Shown: one piece after another, positions 17,947-25,907 of the stretch
How the letters are laid out: every line of letters starts with the position of its first letter
Position numbering within the stretch: position 1 is the stretch's first letter
Assembly (NCBI GenBank): GCA_963676605.2
Contig: CAXXSP010000034.1
Coordinates: 74,769-138,768 of the forward strand
Direction: 5' to 3'
DNA from: SABI01 sp963676605
GTDB lineage: Bacteria > Spirochaetota > Spirochaetia > Sphaerochaetales > Sphaerochaetaceae
Length of the DNA: 64,000 nucleotides
Position numbers and translations under genes: made by a program
Notes under the pieces: generated by a model
Told to the model about the DNA's origin: nothing
Seen by the model: only the letters and a program-made list of their open reading frames with translations
The model's database searches: none

Positions 17947-17964
17947 TGTAGGAATTTGCCTACA
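17947..17964. promoter_or_regulatory. Palindromic operator 4 (TGTAGGAATTTGCCTACA), upstream of the kinase operon
   Basis: Located 64 bases upstream of the first kinase start codon. A -10-like GACAAT at 17,985-17,990 would start transcription near 17,997. The site could give autoregulation of the kinase/regulator operon. Confidence 0.72.
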
Positions 17965-18028
17965 GTGAACTACGACCTGAATCAGACAATTTGACTGACT
18001 GAGTCGGAAAGAATAGGGAAGTGAGCAG

Positions 18029-19840
18029 ATGTTTCAATTGACAACCCCCGCGATCATTGTGTTCTTCGCTGCAAGTATGCAGCTCTCATTCGCGAGTATG
18101 CTTTTCAGACAGAAGAAGAAACGGGGCTCCAGAGAGCTTGGCCTGGTGATGGTCGCTTTGTGTCTGTATTCGATAGGTACCGGTCTGGAACACATTGCGT
18201 TGGAGGAGGCAATGAGAGAGTTTGGTGTCCATATCCAGTACCTCGGGATGCCCTTTCTCCCCTTCGTCCTCTTCAAGTTCATCACAGAATATTATCAGCT
18301 GAGGCTGAAGCATGAGAAGCTGTTCTCATGGATCTACTTCTCCTTAGGGTTTCTCTTCATGTCCCTGCAGTTCACCTATCCGTACCACAACCTGTTCTAT
18401 AGCGATAAAACCTACGTCCTCATTCGTGGGTTCTCAGCCCTTTCTGCTACAGTGTATCCGATGTACTACCTGCATAATCTCTTCCATCTCGTTGGCGCAT
18501 TCGTGTTCATCTATTTCAGTCTCTATATGATGTTGAGAAGTCGGAAAGCTTACTGGAAGAGAGGAATTCTCTTGATTCTCGCTGTACTTGTTCCGGTCAT
18601 AGTGAATATTATCTCTATGGCATCGGCCGGTGCGTATTCAATTGATCCGCTTCCCTATACGATGATGCTATCCACTGCAATCTTCATGTATCTCTACCTG
18701 ACAGACTCTCTGTTCGGGCCGATTCCCGTGGAAAACAGGTACGTTCTGGAATCTCTTGTGGACGGGATACTCGTTCTCGACAAGGATGAGGTCATTCTCG
18801 AGTTCAATAAAAAAGCTGCTGAATATGTGCCGGGGCTGAAGGAGAGTCATATAGGAAGATCCCTGACAGAGGTTTTTTCAGAGGTTGAGCTCCTTACCCG
18901 TTTCGCTTCCCAGGTTTTCAGTGAAACCGAGGAGAGGAGGAATGAGGTCGATGTCTGTACTGCCTCAGGTGAGCACAGATATTATGAGATCCGCAGGTTC
19001 ACGGTTGAAAACAAGAGAAAAGAGCAGGAGGTTTCCACCCTGATTGTCAGAGATGTCACCGAGCGGAGGCTGATGACAAATGAACTGCAGAGAAGCTATG
19101 AGAAGATTGTAGAAGCTGACAGGCTCAAGGGGATGGTGATCGATGTGATGAGTCATAATCTCCGTTCTCCTCTGCAGCTGATGAAATCGCTGAGGCAGCT
19201 GATCGGCTCACAGGAGGCTGCGGATAATCCTGCAATCTGGGAGCGGGGAGGCGTTGAGCTCGACAGCCTGATTGATCGGGCGGATACCCTGATAGGGAAT
19301 CTGCTGACTCTCAACATCTCCTTTGATGATGAAAAAGCTTATCCTGTCGGTGCTGTCGACATTGATGCTGTTCTTCATGATATACGCCCGTGGGTAGATC
19401 GGATAGCACGGAAGAAGGGTGTGCATTACATTGAGGAGATTGTGGATGGTGTGCTCGTTCAGGCACACGTGAAGCTTCTGAAGATCGTTCTAAGGAATGT
19501 TCTGGAAAATGCCGTCAAGTATACGAGGGAGGGAGGTGAGGTGACTCTTCAGGCTCTTATCGGCTTCGATAATGTGAAAATAGTCATTGAGGATACCGGT
19601 GTCACGATCTCCCGTGATATGCTGCAGGCCTTCGAGCAGGACCGGTGGGGTATGACGAGGATGGGTACCGGAGGAGAGGCAGGTCCGGGAATCGGACTGT
19701 ATGCCTCAAGGCGGTTCGTCAGCCTCCAGGGAGGTGTTCTTCAGGTTCAGCAGAGGGAAACCGGCGGTACCCGAGTGATACTCACTCTGAAAAGGGTACT
19801 GAGCGATCCGAGGATCGATCTGTCACGGATGAGTATATAA
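18029..19840 (+). CDS. 7TM-PAS sensor histidine kinase 1
   Basis: The 603-residue inner-membrane kinase has an N-terminal seven-helix sensor region of the HisKA_7TM type (about 5-230) and a PAS domain (about 240-345). A short helical linker precedes the HisKA-like helix with H376 (VMSHNLRSPL). The HATPase domain has an N box (NVLENAVKY), G1 (EDTGVTI) and G2 (GPGIGLYAS). Start ATG follows AGGGAAGTGAG. It heads an operon of five paralogous kinases and two response regulators transcribed away from the fibre genes. G1 keeps the aspartate but lacks the second glycine of DxGxG. Its likely partner is the NarL-type regulator at 23,411. Confidence 0.92.
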   Translation: MFQLTTPAIIVFFAASMQLSFASMLFRQKKKRGSRELGLVMVALCLYSIGTGLEHIALEEAMREFGVHIQYLGMPFLPFVLFKFITEYYQLRLKHEKLFSWIYFSLGFLFMSLQFTYPYHNLFYSDKTYVLIRGFSALSATVYPMYYLHNLFHLVGAFVFIYFSLYMMLRSRKAYWKRGILLILAVLVPVIVNIISMASAGAYSIDPLPYTMMLSTAIFMYLYLTDSLFGPIPVENRYVLESLVDGILVLDKDEVILEFNKKAAEYVPGLKESHIGRSLTEVFSEVELLTRFASQVFSETEERRNEVDVCTASGEHRYYEIRRFTVENKRKEQEVSTLIVRDVTERRLMTNELQRSYEKIVEADRLKGMVIDVMSHNLRSPLQLMKSLRQLIGSQEAADNPAIWERGGVELDSLIDRADTLIGNLLTLNISFDDEKAYPVGAVDIDAVLHDIRPWVDRIARKKGVHYIEEIVDGVLVQAHVKLLKIVLRNVLENAVKYTREGGEVTLQALIGFDNVKIVIEDTGVTISRDMLQAFEQDRWGMTRMGTGGEAGPGIGLYASRRFVSLQGGVLQVQQRETGGTRVILTLKRVLSDPRIDLSRMSI

Positions 19841-19851
19841 CTGGAGAGAGC

Positions 19852-21645
19852 ATGTATACCCTGACCCCTGAAGCAGTCATTCTTTTCTGTATGATTCTCA
19901 TCGAAAGCGTGTTCATTGCACTGCTCCTGAACAGCAGAACGTCCCGCGGAGCTAGTGAACTCGCCCTGTTCATCCTTGTGATATCTCTTCATAACCTTGT
20001 GTACGCATTCGAGACAATGGCGGTGGCCTACGAGAATAAAATATTCTGGGATACCCTTCAGTATATCATTATCGCATGGTACCCTCTGATCCTCCTTCAC
20101 TTCGCCAACCGTTATTTCAATCTCAGGCTTGAGAAGGTGAGTATCCTCTATCTGCTGTGTATCGGCATGTCTTCTATGCTCACCCTCGTTATCATGACCA
20201 TTCCCTTTCATGATCTCTTCATCACGGAGGTTTCCTACCCTCAAGGGTTTTTCTCGGTGAACAGGTACACCCCCCACCTGTTTCTCACGATATTCAATGC
20301 CTACGGACTGTTCGGCGGACTCCTGTATATCTACTTCAGTTTCTACATGATGGTCACAGAGAAGGGAATCTACAGAATCAGAGGATTTTACATGATGATG
20401 ATGATCCTTATTCCTCTATCTGCTGTTCTGATCTACCTGCTCATGAAGGATTATATAACCTTCTATATCGCCCCTTTCGCTTATCTGGCAGGAACCCTTT
20501 TCCCCATGTACCTGTATGGGAGGGGAAAGCTATTCGGCCCCGTCCCGGTGGAAAGCACCTATCTCCTCGAGTCTCTCATTGACGGGGTGATGATCCTGGA
20601 CAGAAACGGTGTCATCCTTGATTTCAACCGGACATCGAAGGAGTTCTTTCCTCAGCTCTCCGAAGAGCTCATCGGTCTCACCCTCAGTGAAGCTTCAGTC
20701 TCATGTCCGCCGCTGGTCTCCATCCGGGAACTCTGGGATTCCTCTTCCCTCGATACGGGAGAAGTCATCAGCTTCGAAAGGCACGATGGAGCTCCGGGGT
20801 TCTGTGAGGTGCACAGGAGCTATGATGAGAATGTAAGACATCGGCTTCATGCGTCAGTGCTCACGATCAGGGATGTAAGTGACCTGAGGAGCATGGCCGC
20901 CGAACTGAATATACGGGTTAAGCACCTTGAGGAGGACAACAGGCTCAAGAGTCTTTTGATTGAGGTGATCAGTCATGATATACGAAGCCCCCTTGTCCTG
21001 ATGAAAGGACTGAGGCATCTGATGACGAGCGGTGTCGCGAAAGATAATCCGGCATTATGGAAAAGGGGCGGAGAGGATCTGGATTCACTGATCGACCGTG
21101 CTGACGCCCTGATCGGGAACATGCTAGCTCTCAGTGATACCTTCCATGAACTCGATATCTTCCCCCTGCAGAGGGTATCACTCTCTCAGATTGTTTCAGA
21201 CCACCTTGCGATCATCCTGAGAATGGCAGCTAAGAAAGAGGTGCTCCTCACTCTTGATATCTCAAAAGATATCTACGTGACAGCAAATCCTTCGCTCCTG
21301 AAGTCCGTCATTCGGAATATTACCGAGAATGCTGTGAAATATTCTCCCGAGGGAGGAACGATTCGTCTGAAAGCAGCCCTTGAGGATGATATCGTACGTC
21401 TGGACATCGAAAATCAGGGAGATCCCATCCCTGGAGAGGTTATAGCTGCAGTGCAGGACCGGCGCTGGGGTGTCGTTACCATGGGAAGCGCAGGCGAAAA
21501 AGGTCCCGGAATAGGCTTGTATGCATCACAGATGTTTATGAAGAAAATGGGAGGGGATCTGTATCTTTCCGGCAGGAGGGGGGAGGCTCAGGTTTCGCTT
21601 CTTCTCGGTTCCGCCGATTCAGAATCCACCGGGAGAATAGGATGA
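19852..21645 (+). CDS. 7TM-PAS sensor histidine kinase 2, degenerate G1 box
   Basis: From the ATG at 19852 (GGAGAGAG upstream, 11 bases after the previous stop) the product has 597 residues. A longer open frame begins at 19645 inside the previous gene but is not needed. The plan matches its neighbours: seven membrane helices to about 230, PAS about 240-345, H375 (VISHDIRSPL), N box NITENAVKY, G2 GPGIGLYAS. The G1 motif reads ENQGDP, with Asn where the adenine-contacting Asp should be, so ATP binding may be weakened. The stop overlaps the next start as ATGA. Confidence 0.9.
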   Translation: MYTLTPEAVILFCMILIESVFIALLLNSRTSRGASELALFILVISLHNLVYAFETMAVAYENKIFWDTLQYIIIAWYPLILLHFANRYFNLRLEKVSILYLLCIGMSSMLTLVIMTIPFHDLFITEVSYPQGFFSVNRYTPHLFLTIFNAYGLFGGLLYIYFSFYMMVTEKGIYRIRGFYMMMMILIPLSAVLIYLLMKDYITFYIAPFAYLAGTLFPMYLYGRGKLFGPVPVESTYLLESLIDGVMILDRNGVILDFNRTSKEFFPQLSEELIGLTLSEASVSCPPLVSIRELWDSSSLDTGEVISFERHDGAPGFCEVHRSYDENVRHRLHASVLTIRDVSDLRSMAAELNIRVKHLEEDNRLKSLLIEVISHDIRSPLVLMKGLRHLMTSGVAKDNPALWKRGGEDLDSLIDRADALIGNMLALSDTFHELDIFPLQRVSLSQIVSDHLAIILRMAAKKEVLLTLDISKDIYVTANPSLLKSVIRNITENAVKYSPEGGTIRLKAALEDDIVRLDIENQGDPIPGEVIAAVQDRRWGVVTMGSAGEKGPGIGLYASQMFMKKMGGDLYLSGRRGEAQVSLLLGSADSESTGRIG

Positions 21646-23405
21646 CTGTAGAATTATCCGTATACACTCTCCTCTATCTGATCATTATCATCATCGAAAG
21701 TATTTTCATGCTTCTTTTCTTCAAAGAACACGATAAAAGAGGAGCAGTCCCTCTGGGCTTTATCTTTATGCTGCTCACTCTCCATACACTCTTTCAGCTC
21801 CTTGAAGGAGCTGCTCAAAGCTATCTCTTCTCTTCCGTCTGGGATAGGGGGAACTACCTCACTATCGCCTGGCTCCCCGTTGTTCTTGTCCACTTTGCAG
21901 ACAGGTATTTCAATCTCCGTCTCGAAAGGAGGAGTGTCATCTATATCCTGTTCACAGGGATGAGTCTGCTGCTGTCTATCCTTGTGCTGACAACTTTCCA
22001 CCATTCACTGTTCGTGTTTGATCTGGTTGAAACTGATGGTGACATACTTGCGGTGACCCGCTATTCCTCCGGAGTATTTCTCTACATCTTCTACGCCTAT
22101 GTGCTGACAGGCTCTCTTGTCTATATCTACTATGCCTTCTCCATGGCGGTGAAAGAGCAGCATATCTATAGAAAGAGGGGATTTCTGCTGATCTGGGCTG
22201 TTGTGGTGCCGCTGGTTTTCGCGCTCTTCTATATCCTCTATGAGTCGAGAATCAACTTTTACTACCTCCCATTCGCGTTTTTTGCAGGTATGTGTTTCAC
22301 CATCTACCTCTACCTTCGGGGAGAACTTTTCGGTCCTGTGCCTGTGGAGAGTCTGTATCTTCTCCAGACCCTGATAGACGGAGTGATAATCTTCGACAGC
22401 AATGGAGTCGTGCTCGATTACAACAGGAGGGCACAGGAGTATATTCCCTGCCTGAGCGAAGATTATATAGGACTGACAGTACAGGAGATACTGGAGAAGA
22501 ATGGAGAACTGGCTTTCCTTTCATTTCCCTCAGAGGAGGAATCGGAATGGGATACAACTATTATCTCTCCCTGTACAGCTGATGTTTCCAGAGTTATGGA
22601 GTTGAGGTATCAGAAAGTGATGAAGAGCGGTATCACGACGCTTGTAATCCGGGACGTGAGCGAGCAGAGAGGTATAGAGGAGCGTCTCGAGGTGAGTTCC
22701 CGGCTGTTGGAGGAAGATTCACGGGTGAAAGGTGTTCTTATCGAGGTTCTCAGTCATGATCTGAAAAGTCCGCTCATGCTGATGAGGAGTATGGTCCATG
22801 CAGGCTCTGCATCGTCTCTCGGGGGTGAAGGCGCCGCTGAACTTGATGACCTCATAGACAGGTCCGATTCTCTGATCGGGAATATCGCGGCACTGGAAGA
22901 TACCGTTGACTTGAGAAGAGAGTACCCGTTTGACACCGTTTCTCTGGTAGATATCTATGGAACGTTTTCCGGTCACTTCATGCGCTATGCTGCGTCAAAG
23001 GATGTGCGTCTTACTGTTTCCTTTGACGAAGGTGCAGCCCTGTATGTGAATGCTGATCTCTGTGCCAGAGTGCTTTACAATGTGATTGAAAATGCCGTAA
23101 AGTACTCGCCCTCAGGAACAGAAGTGAAGGTGATGCAGCAGGTGAGTGATGAGAAGGTGAGTATCATCGTGGAGGATGAGGGGTTCGGAATAGATGATGA
23201 TGCACTTGCCGCCTTCGTGAAGGGGAAGTGGGGTATCACGAAGATGGGAACGGCGGGAGAGAGCGGTCCCGGGATCGCCTTGTATGCGTCGAAGAAATTC
23301 CTTGAATGGATGGGAGGGGAGATGATGGTAGAAAGAAAGGAAGGCGTAGGAACTCGGGTGAGTGTGATCGTGCGGCGTGCATTTCCCCGGATGAAAGGAG
23401 AGTAA
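21642..23405 (+). CDS. 7TM-PAS sensor histidine kinase 3
   Basis: The 587-residue kinase has the family plan, with H372 (VLSHDLKSPL), N box NVIENAVKY and a canonical G1 (EDEGFGID); G2 reads GPGIALYAS. The last 109 codons (from 23,079) belong to a 940-bp block repeated at the end of kinase 5. It is the only kinase in the array with both a standard acceptor histidine and a standard G1 box, which makes it the best candidate for an autonomous kinase. Regulator 1 starts 5 bases after its stop. Confidence 0.92.
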   Translation: MTVELSVYTLLYLIIIIIESIFMLLFFKEHDKRGAVPLGFIFMLLTLHTLFQLLEGAAQSYLFSSVWDRGNYLTIAWLPVVLVHFADRYFNLRLERRSVIYILFTGMSLLLSILVLTTFHHSLFVFDLVETDGDILAVTRYSSGVFLYIFYAYVLTGSLVYIYYAFSMAVKEQHIYRKRGFLLIWAVVVPLVFALFYILYESRINFYYLPFAFFAGMCFTIYLYLRGELFGPVPVESLYLLQTLIDGVIIFDSNGVVLDYNRRAQEYIPCLSEDYIGLTVQEILEKNGELAFLSFPSEEESEWDTTIISPCTADVSRVMELRYQKVMKSGITTLVIRDVSEQRGIEERLEVSSRLLEEDSRVKGVLIEVLSHDLKSPLMLMRSMVHAGSASSLGGEGAAELDDLIDRSDSLIGNIAALEDTVDLRREYPFDTVSLVDIYGTFSGHFMRYAASKDVRLTVSFDEGAALYVNADLCARVLYNVIENAVKYSPSGTEVKVMQQVSDEKVSIIVEDEGFGIDDDALAAFVKGKWGITKMGTAGESGPGIALYASKKFLEWMGGEMMVERKEGVGTRVSVIVRRAFPRMKGE

Positions 23406-24018
23406 GAGAGATGATACGGGTCGTAGTGGTGGAAGATCACCTGCTGTTCCGCAAGGGATTGATATCGATACTGGAAGCACAGCAGCGCATTGAGGTTGTG
23501 GCGGAGTATGCGAACGGGAAGGAGTTTCTGGAAGCGGCAGAGGGAGAAGAGGTACAGGGAAGTGACTTGGTGTTTCTTGATATCTCGATGCCGTGGAAGA
23601 GCGGGCTTGAGGTCTTGCAGGAGGTGAGTGAGAAGGGAATGAAGATCCCCCCGGTGTGTGTGCTGAGCATGTACCCGGATCAATTCTATCTTGAGCAGGT
23701 GAAAACCCTTGGAGCGAAGGGCTACCTGACGAAGGACAGTGACCTGAGTATCCTGGAGAGTGCGGTAGAGGAGATCGTGGAGGGGAGGACCTTCTTTCTT
23801 GCGAAAGAGAAGAAACAGGATGTGAGTTTTCTTGATAACCTGAGTAAACGGGAGTCTGCGGTATTCAAGCTGCTGACGCAGGGAATGACGATCAAGGAGA
23901 TAGCGTATGAGCTGGATATCTCGGTGAAGTCAGTGAGTACGTACAAGAGCCGTCTGATGGAGAAGCTGGGAGTGGAATCCCTTACTGACCTGTATAAGAT
24001 GTCTCTCTTCTTTGAGGA
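23079..24018 (+). repeat. 940-bp near-identical segment, copy 1
   Basis: Covers the ATPase end of kinase 3 and almost all of regulator 1. Aligned by eye to 27,362-28,301 (offset 4,283) it shows 7 substitutions and no indels, about 99.3 percent identity. Identity stops abruptly on both sides, within the NVIEN motif upstream and three codons before the regulator stop downstream. Confidence 0.95.
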
Positions 24019-24028
24019 AGGATCTTGA
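23411..24028 (+). CDS. NarL/FixJ-type response regulator 1 (REC-LuxR HTH)
   Basis: The 205-residue protein starts at ATG 23411, where the receiver domain itself begins; an open frame extends upstream into kinase 3 but carries no domain. Receiver: E8/D9 pocket, acceptor D57 (LVFLDISMPW), lysine in LTKDSD. The C-terminal LuxR-type helix-turn-helix has LSKRESAVFKLL and IKEIAYELDISVKSVSTYK. Such regulators dimerise when phosphorylated and bind dyad sites. The four TGTAGG palindromes beside the operon are the obvious candidates. It differs from regulator 2 by one Lys-to-Arg change and two extra C-terminal residues. Confidence 0.95.
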   Translation: MIRVVVVEDHLLFRKGLISILEAQQRIEVVAEYANGKEFLEAAEGEEVQGSDLVFLDISMPWKSGLEVLQEVSEKGMKIPPVCVLSMYPDQFYLEQVKTLGAKGYLTKDSDLSILESAVEEIVEGRTFFLAKEKKQDVSFLDNLSKRESAVFKLLTQGMTIKEIAYELDISVKSVSTYKSRLMEKLGVESLTDLYKMSLFFEEGS

Positions 24029-24061
24029 CCGTACTGGAAACCTGCAATAACGGTGAAGTTG

Positions 24062-24070
24062 TGGTATACT
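24062..24070 (+). promoter_or_regulatory. Possible extended -10 promoter before kinase 4
   Basis: TGGTATACT gives an extended -10 (TGn plus TATACT) in the 73-base gap after regulator 1. It would start transcription near 24,077, 25 bases before the kinase 4 start. No good -35 is visible. Confidence 0.4.
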
Positions 24071-24101
24071 TATTGATGTGTAATTGCTGTGTTATGAGAG
24101 G

Positions 24102-25907
24102 ATGGCTGAAGTGACCATGTATCCTATTTCCCTTCCCGCCCTGATTCTGATCAGTACATCATTTCTCACTTTCACCTTCATAGTCATGCTGATCATGTAT
24201 CGTGAGAGGAGGGGAGCGAAGCAGCTTGCTCTCCTGCTGACAGCTATCTTCATCTATACCTTCGGGTACCTGATGGAGACGGTTTCGACAGATCCGGTGA
24301 TGATCAGGATATGGGTGAGAGTGCAGTACCTCGGAATCCCGTTCATCCCTGTCACGCTCTTTAATTTCACGAACCTGTACTTCAGATTACACAGTGCTCA
24401 CAGGAAGATGATATCTTCTGTTCTCTTCCTCTTCGGACTGCTTATTCTAGGGCTTCAGTTTACGTATCCGTATCATAGTCTCTACTATTCCGACGTATCC
24501 TTCACGAAAGTGAACGGATTTTCAATCATGTCGTTCACACCCCACCTGTTCTACCATCTTCAGAACCTGTATCAGGTGATTATAATGGGACTGTATGTAT
24601 TCTCCGCTGTCAGGATGATGGTTCTGAGAAACCCGAGTTCCCTGAAACGGGGAGTGCTCCTCATTCTTGCAGTTCTCATCCCTCTCCTTACCGATTTTGT
24701 GGTGATCGTCTCCCATTTCGATGCAAGGATTGACTATGTCCCCTTTACATTCTTTCTCACTGTACTGATCCTGATGTATCTCTATTCCACTGACTCCCTG
24801 TTCTCTCCCATTCCTGTCGATACCAGATTCATTCTGGACACACTCCTCGACGGACTGCTCATCTTTGATGAGAAGAAGGTCCTTCTCTATTTCAATGAAA
24901 GGGCGCAGGAGGTGATACGTGATCTCTCTCCCTCGATGATAGGATCTACGGTCGATACCCTCTCTTCGGTTCTTCCGCTTCTTCAGAAAACAGTCGGGAA
25001 GGTATGGGACCGACCGGAAGAATCTACCGGGGAATACGCGATTGGTGCAGGGGATATCCTGCAGGTTATCGAAGTGAGAAGCTTCAGGGTACCGGGTGAG
25101 AGACACGGTCAGATACTCACGGTATTCACCTTCCGCGATGTGAGTGAGAGCCGGAAGATGAGGAATGATCTTGCAGAGATGTACCTGCGGATCGCTGAAA
25201 CCAACCGGCTGAAGTCAATGGTCATCGATGTCCTCTCACATGATTTGAGAAGCCCTTTCGTCATGATGAAAAACCTCCGTCACCTCATGGAAGAAGATGT
25301 CATCGAACATACTCCTTCTCTCCTCGTCAGAGGCGGACAGGAACTGGAGGCTCTGATCGACAGGGCTGATGTGCTTGTCTGCAATATGCTTTCACTCGAT
25401 ATCGTGGAGGCTCCGGAACAGATGTTCCCTCTTGGTGCGGTTGATCCTTCCTCGATTCTCACATCCTTCAGTACACGAATTGAACGCCTCAAAGAGAAAA
25501 AACAGGTCCTGTGGGCTGTAGAGCTTGAGGATGATCTCGTCATACGCGGCCATGAGTTCCTTGTGAAGAGTATCCTGTGGAACATGATTGAAAATGCCTT
25601 CAGATTCTCACCGCCGGGAGCATCTGCCTCTCTTAAGGGCTTGAGGAAGGGAGATACTGTCTGTATCGAGATCTTCAATGAATGTGAAGGAATCTCTGAT
25701 GAAGTGCTCACCATGTTCTCCACGAAGGGCTGGGGGGTGAAGACCGTCGGAACCGGAGGAGAGAAAGGATCAGGCCTGGGCCTGTATGCATCTCGGTGCT
25801 ATATGGAATGGATAGGCGGCGTTCTGCGTCTGATGCGCGTTGAAGGGGGAACACTCTGTTCTCTCGAGTTCACGTCCTGTGTTGAGGATGCAGGAGGCAC
25901 TCTATGA
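24102..25907 (+). CDS. 7TM-PAS sensor histidine kinase 4, degenerate G1 box
   Basis: About 601 residues from ATG 24102; the frame is open from 24084, and ATG 24117 aligns best with the paralogues' N-termini, so the start is uncertain. Seven membrane helices reach about 240, followed by PAS and H380 (VLSHDLRSPF). The N box NMIENAFRF is divergent. G1 reads FNECEGI, so the conserved Asp is replaced by Asn. G2 GSGLGLYAS is good. The protein keeps its phospho-acceptor but may bind ATP poorly. Its stop overlaps the start of kinase 5 (ATGA). Confidence 0.9.
   Translation: MAEVTMYPISLPALILISTSFLTFTFIVMLIMYRERRGAKQLALLLTAIFIYTFGYLMETVSTDPVMIRIWVRVQYLGIPFIPVTLFNFTNLYFRLHSAHRKMISSVLFLFGLLILGLQFTYPYHSLYYSDVSFTKVNGFSIMSFTPHLFYHLQNLYQVIIMGLYVFSAVRMMVLRNPSSLKRGVLLILAVLIPLLTDFVVIVSHFDARIDYVPFTFFLTVLILMYLYSTDSLFSPIPVDTRFILDTLLDGLLIFDEKKVLLYFNERAQEVIRDLSPSMIGSTVDTLSSVLPLLQKTVGKVWDRPEESTGEYAIGAGDILQVIEVRSFRVPGERHGQILTVFTFRDVSESRKMRNDLAEMYLRIAETNRLKSMVIDVLSHDLRSPFVMMKNLRHLMEEDVIEHTPSLLVRGGQELEALIDRADVLVCNMLSLDIVEAPEQMFPLGAVDPSSILTSFSTRIERLKEKKQVLWAVELEDDLVIRGHEFLVKSILWNMIENAFRFSPPGASASLKGLRKGDTVCIEIFNECEGISDEVLTMFSTKGWGVKTVGTGGEKGSGLGLYASRCYMEWIGGVLRLMRVEGGTLCSLEFTSCVEDAGGTL

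Larger units (their letters stand above)
17167..18028. other. 862-bp regulatory intergenic region between the fibre and kinase operons
   Basis: No convincing gene is present. The region holds four 18-bp palindromes and two stem-closed elements (listed separately). The element-to-palindrome unit occurs twice with a period of about 270 bases (17,524 to 17,693 and 17,794 to 17,964), with much weaker similarity between them, so it looks like an old tandem duplication. A possible minus-strand -10 (TAGGAT on the minus strand, 17,200-17,205) would place palindrome 1 near -43, a normal class II activator position, with no good -35. That fits an activator-dependent fibre promoter. Confidence 0.7.

Noticed and set aside
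17228..17964. CRISPR-like repetition of an 18-bp sequence
   Set aside because: Spacing is irregular (113, 335 and 271 bases), the repeats are short dyads and no cas gene is present.
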